DNA of 9,121 nt from JAAYKS01 sp964479435 (lineage in GTDB: Bacteria; Bacillota; Clostridia; Saccharofermentanales; UBA5734). Positions 7,420 to 9,121 of this stretch are shown piece by piece. Under the pieces are notes generated by a model. That model searched no databases. It was not told the origin of the DNA and saw nothing but the letters and a program-made list of their open reading frames with translations. Both the position numbers and the translations under genes were made by a program. The stretch spans positions 1-9,121 of the forward strand of contig CAYZME010000071.1 of NCBI GenBank assembly GCA_964479435.1, given 5' to 3'. Positions within the stretch are counted from its first letter, which is position 1. Each line of letters opens with the position of its first letter.

Positions 7420-8085
7420 TTATTCATCCGGGCATGTCACTTCGACTGCCAAAGAAGCAAATGGTACAGCTTGCGCGGTTTCCACCGGCGTGATCGTCAA
7501 GATCACCTGTTGTGTATCCGCGGGTAAACGCGCGTACACCCATCCGGTCAGCCTGTCGCCGGGCAGGACATTCCCATCCAGTGTGCGCCCATCCGGTTCC
7601 ATTTCCGCAATCCGCGACAGCATCCTGACCACATCTCCCGCTTCCCCTTCGGCACCGGATTGTGAGTCCTTCCATGCCACAGACAACAGCGAGCTGACGG
7701 TCAAGGAGCGGTCGCTGCGATTCTCAACTTCAACCCAAATCAGGATCCACGCCCGGGTTTCGTCCTCGTCCGGCCATTTTTCCACCCGGCCAGTGCGCAA
7801 AGCCCAATCCGCGTCTTGCGCTTGCGGCCCACGCAACCGATCCGCCTGCTGCTCAACGGCAGTCGCCGTGGCCGTGGTCGCACGTGTGGGCGCGGGCGTC
7901 GCGGCGGTCGTTTGCGTGGTGGTCATCGATGGAGTCGGCGTCACATGCGCTTGTTTCGGGTTGCCCCGGCCGCAGCCGCTGAGCGGCGCAATCATCACCC
8001 CGGCTAAAACCAGCAGCCACACGGCAACCTGCGGGCGATGCCCGCGCCGATCCATATTCAAACAGAAAATTCCGTCGCGCCTCAT
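7420..8085 (-). CDS. Secreted lipoprotein with Thr/Pro-rich linker and DUF4352-like domain
   Basis: A surface lipoprotein of 221 residues with unknown role. The signal peptide has Arg and His to residue 17, a hydrophobic core at about 19-34, and lipobox LSGC with Cys38. A low-complexity linker (49-76; 13 Thr and 4 Pro in 28 residues) leads to a globular part at about 107-220. Its pattern, WILIWVEVENRSDRSLTV, a central region, then LPGDRLTGWVYARLPADTQQ and VILTITP, resembles the immunoglobulin-like DUF4352 or telokin-like domains of Gram-positive lipoproteins. This is pattern recognition, not a search result. The start at 8085 is preferred over Met11 because AAGGAG lies 6 bases upstream, while Met11 has no ribosome site. 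It starts on the base after the hemZ stop, so translation is probably coupled. Confidence 0.82.
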   Translation of the reverse strand: MRRDGIFCLNMDRRGHRPQVAVWLLVLAGVMIAPLSGCGRGNPKQAHVTPTPSMTTTQTTAATPAPTRATTATATAVEQQADRLRGPQAQDADWALRTGRVEKWPDEDETRAWILIWVEVENRSDRSLTVSSLLSVAWKDSQSGAEGEAGDVVRMLSRIAEMEPDGRTLDGNVLPGDRLTGWVYARLPADTQQVILTITPVETAQAVPFASLAVEVTCPDE

Positions 8086-9121
8086 TTAATGCTCCTTTTC
8101 CACCAGGGGTTGCGTAAATCCGCGGACAATCCGCGCCGTCATCTCGTCGATCCGTTCGATGTACGCCGCCAGCTCGCGCACCATGGGGATCCGCTCGACG
8201 CGGCGGCCCCGGACGCGTTTGCTCATCGCGCCGCTGCCAAGCCCGATCACCTGATGCGCATCCCCCATCATGCACACATTATAAATACCTTCCGTACCGC
8301 GCATCGCGTAACCCACATTCTCGTGACCGCCCACTGCGTCCTTTTGCCGATACAGATAATACGGCTTCCACCCGCCTTCTTCCAGACGCGCGCGCGCGTG
8401 CCCCAGCATAGCCGAAACGCCCGCGTCGGGTTGGCGCAGCGAGCCGATCCCCAATTCCGTTTCGCCGCCTTGACTCCGCTGTTGCGACAGATGAGATTTC
8501 CGTTTCATCGCCAGCGTATGAATCGTCACATTAGCGGGGTGCCATGCCATCACTTGCCGCAAAGATTGGGCAAACATTTCCGGCGATTCGCCCGGCAGCC
8601 CGGCGATCAAATCCATATTCAGCACACCGATCCCCGACGCCTGTGCCGCCGCGACCGCGTCCGCGGTTTGCCGAGTACTGTGCGCCCTGCCGATCCGCCG
8701 CAGGGTTTGTTCATGGATCGTTTGCGGGTTGACGCACACTCTGTTCACACCACACGCGCGCATCGTCCGCAGGTTGTCGGCCGTCACCGTGTCCGGCCGC
8801 CCGGCTTCGACGGTGATTTCCGCGCCGGCGATCAACGGCAACCGTTCGACCACGCCAGTGAGCATCCTGGCAAACAAAGCGGGCGGCAATGCCGTCGGGG
8901 TGCCGCCACCGATATAAAGACTGTGCACCTGGCCGGACAAAGCGGAGAACACCGCGGCGGTTTGCCGCAGCAGCGCTTCGACGTATGCCGGTGCCAGATC
9001 CTGCCGGGTCGCGCATGCGGGCAGCGTAAAAGAGCAATACGCGCATCGGGTCGGACAAAACGGAATGCCGACGTAGACACAAAAAGCGTCCGGCGGCACC
9101 GACGATCGCACAGCGGACTCC
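8086..9121 (-). CDS. hemZ: HemZ-like radical SAM oxidoreductase (coproporphyrinogen dehydrogenase family), probably 5' partial
   Basis: This radical SAM enzyme of the HemN/HemW/HemZ superfamily is annotated in relatives as an oxygen-independent coproporphyrinogen dehydrogenase. Numbering from the GTG at 9111, the iron-sulphur motif CPTRCAYC gives Cys19, Cys23 and Cys26. GGGTPT (68-73) and EAGRPD (102-107) form the SAM pocket, followed by NMDLIAGLPGE (165-175). PYYLYRQK (250-257), ENVGYA (264-269) and GIYNVCMM (275-282) separate HemZ from HemN and HemW. The 341 visible residues match the catalytic part; known HemZ proteins are near 500 residues with an extra N-terminal domain. The frame stays open to the window edge, so the gene may be cut. 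However, GGAG lies 6 bases before GTG 9111, so a short form starting there is possible. The real activity (haem synthesis or another radical SAM reaction) is not proven. It leads the three-gene unit. Confidence 0.9.
   Translation of the reverse strand, partial: ESAVRSSVPPDAFCVYVGIPFCPTRCAYCSFTLPACATRQDLAPAYVEALLRQTAAVFSALSGQVHSLYIGGGTPTALPPALFARMLTGVVERLPLIAGAEITVEAGRPDTVTADNLRTMRACGVNRVCVNPQTIHEQTLRRIGRAHSTRQTADAVAAAQASGIGVLNMDLIAGLPGESPEMFAQSLRQVMAWHPANVTIHTLAMKRKSHLSQQRSQGGETELGIGSLRQPDAGVSAMLGHARARLEEGGWKPYYLYRQKDAVGGHENVGYAMRGTEGIYNVCMMGDAHQVIGLGSGAMSKRVRGRRVERIPMVRELAAYIERIDEMTARIVRGFTQPLVEKEH
8092..8097 (-). promoter_or_regulatory. Ribosome binding site of the lipoprotein, inside the end of hemZ
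   Basis: On the minus strand AAGGAG lies within the last codons of the upstream gene (the Lys-Glu of VEKEH), 6 bases before the ATG at 8085. It decides the lipoprotein start and implies that ribosomes finishing hemZ reach the next start directly. Confidence 0.75.

Noticed and set aside
7370..8089. A 239-residue open frame on the + strand opposite the lipoprotein and the start of the DUF1638 gene
   Set aside because: It mirrors the lipoprotein gene, whose lipobox, linker and domain pattern are convincing. The antisense protein is low-complexity Ser/Val/Cys and resembles no family.
7853..8275. A 140-residue minus-strand frame bridging hemZ and the lipoprotein
   Set aside because: It is out of frame with two well-supported genes on the same strand and has shadow composition (Arg, Ala, Gly, Asp).
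1..9121. CRISPR array, insertion sequence, phage or defence genes
   Set aside because: No regularly spaced direct repeats, transposase, integrase, terminal repeats or nuclease-like proteins were seen. All long frames are explained by metabolic and transport genes.

Overview
The window is bacterial, GC-rich (roughly 60% by eye) and densely coding. Strong AGGAGG-type ribosome binding sites, two lipoproteins with Thr/Pro-rich linkers after the lipidated cysteine, and a HemZ-type radical SAM protein (a subfamily familiar from Bacilli and Clostridia) suggest a high-GC member of the Bacillota, probably clostridial. This is an inference from a few genes. Two runs of exactly ten Ns (861-870 and 4424-4433) are most likely fixed-length assembly gaps. 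Each sits inside a gene and makes an apparent frame break that is probably not real.

Layout, + strand. Bases 2-1215 hold the C-terminal two thirds of an AMP-forming acyl-CoA synthetase, starting at its phosphate-binding loop. A hairpin follows at once and is a plausible terminator. After a 200-base intergenic region comes a five-gene ABC importer operon of the peptide/nickel class (1416-6621): lipoprotein substrate-binding protein, two permeases and two ATPases. The genes from the first permease onward are joined by 4-base start/stop overlaps (GTGA, ATGA, ATGA), so they look translationally coupled.

Layout, - strand. Converging on the importer operon is a compact unit read from the right edge: a HemZ-like radical SAM oxidoreductase (hemZ, 9121 to 8086), a small lipoprotein with a DUF4352-like domain (8085 to 7420), and a DUF1638 protein (7401 to 6649). 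There is no spacer between the first two and 18 bases between the last two. Ribosome binding sites lie in or over the preceding gene's end, so the three are probably co-expressed. Nothing is known that links their functions.

How the genes work together: the importer is self-contained (capture at the membrane surface, a permease heterodimer, an ATPase heterodimer). Its substrate cannot be read from sequence; peptides are the default, while nickel chelates or haem are possible. I found no mobile element, CRISPR array, tRNA, rRNA or defence system. The window is mostly ordinary metabolism and transport. Its least explained part is the hemZ-lipoprotein-DUF1638 unit.
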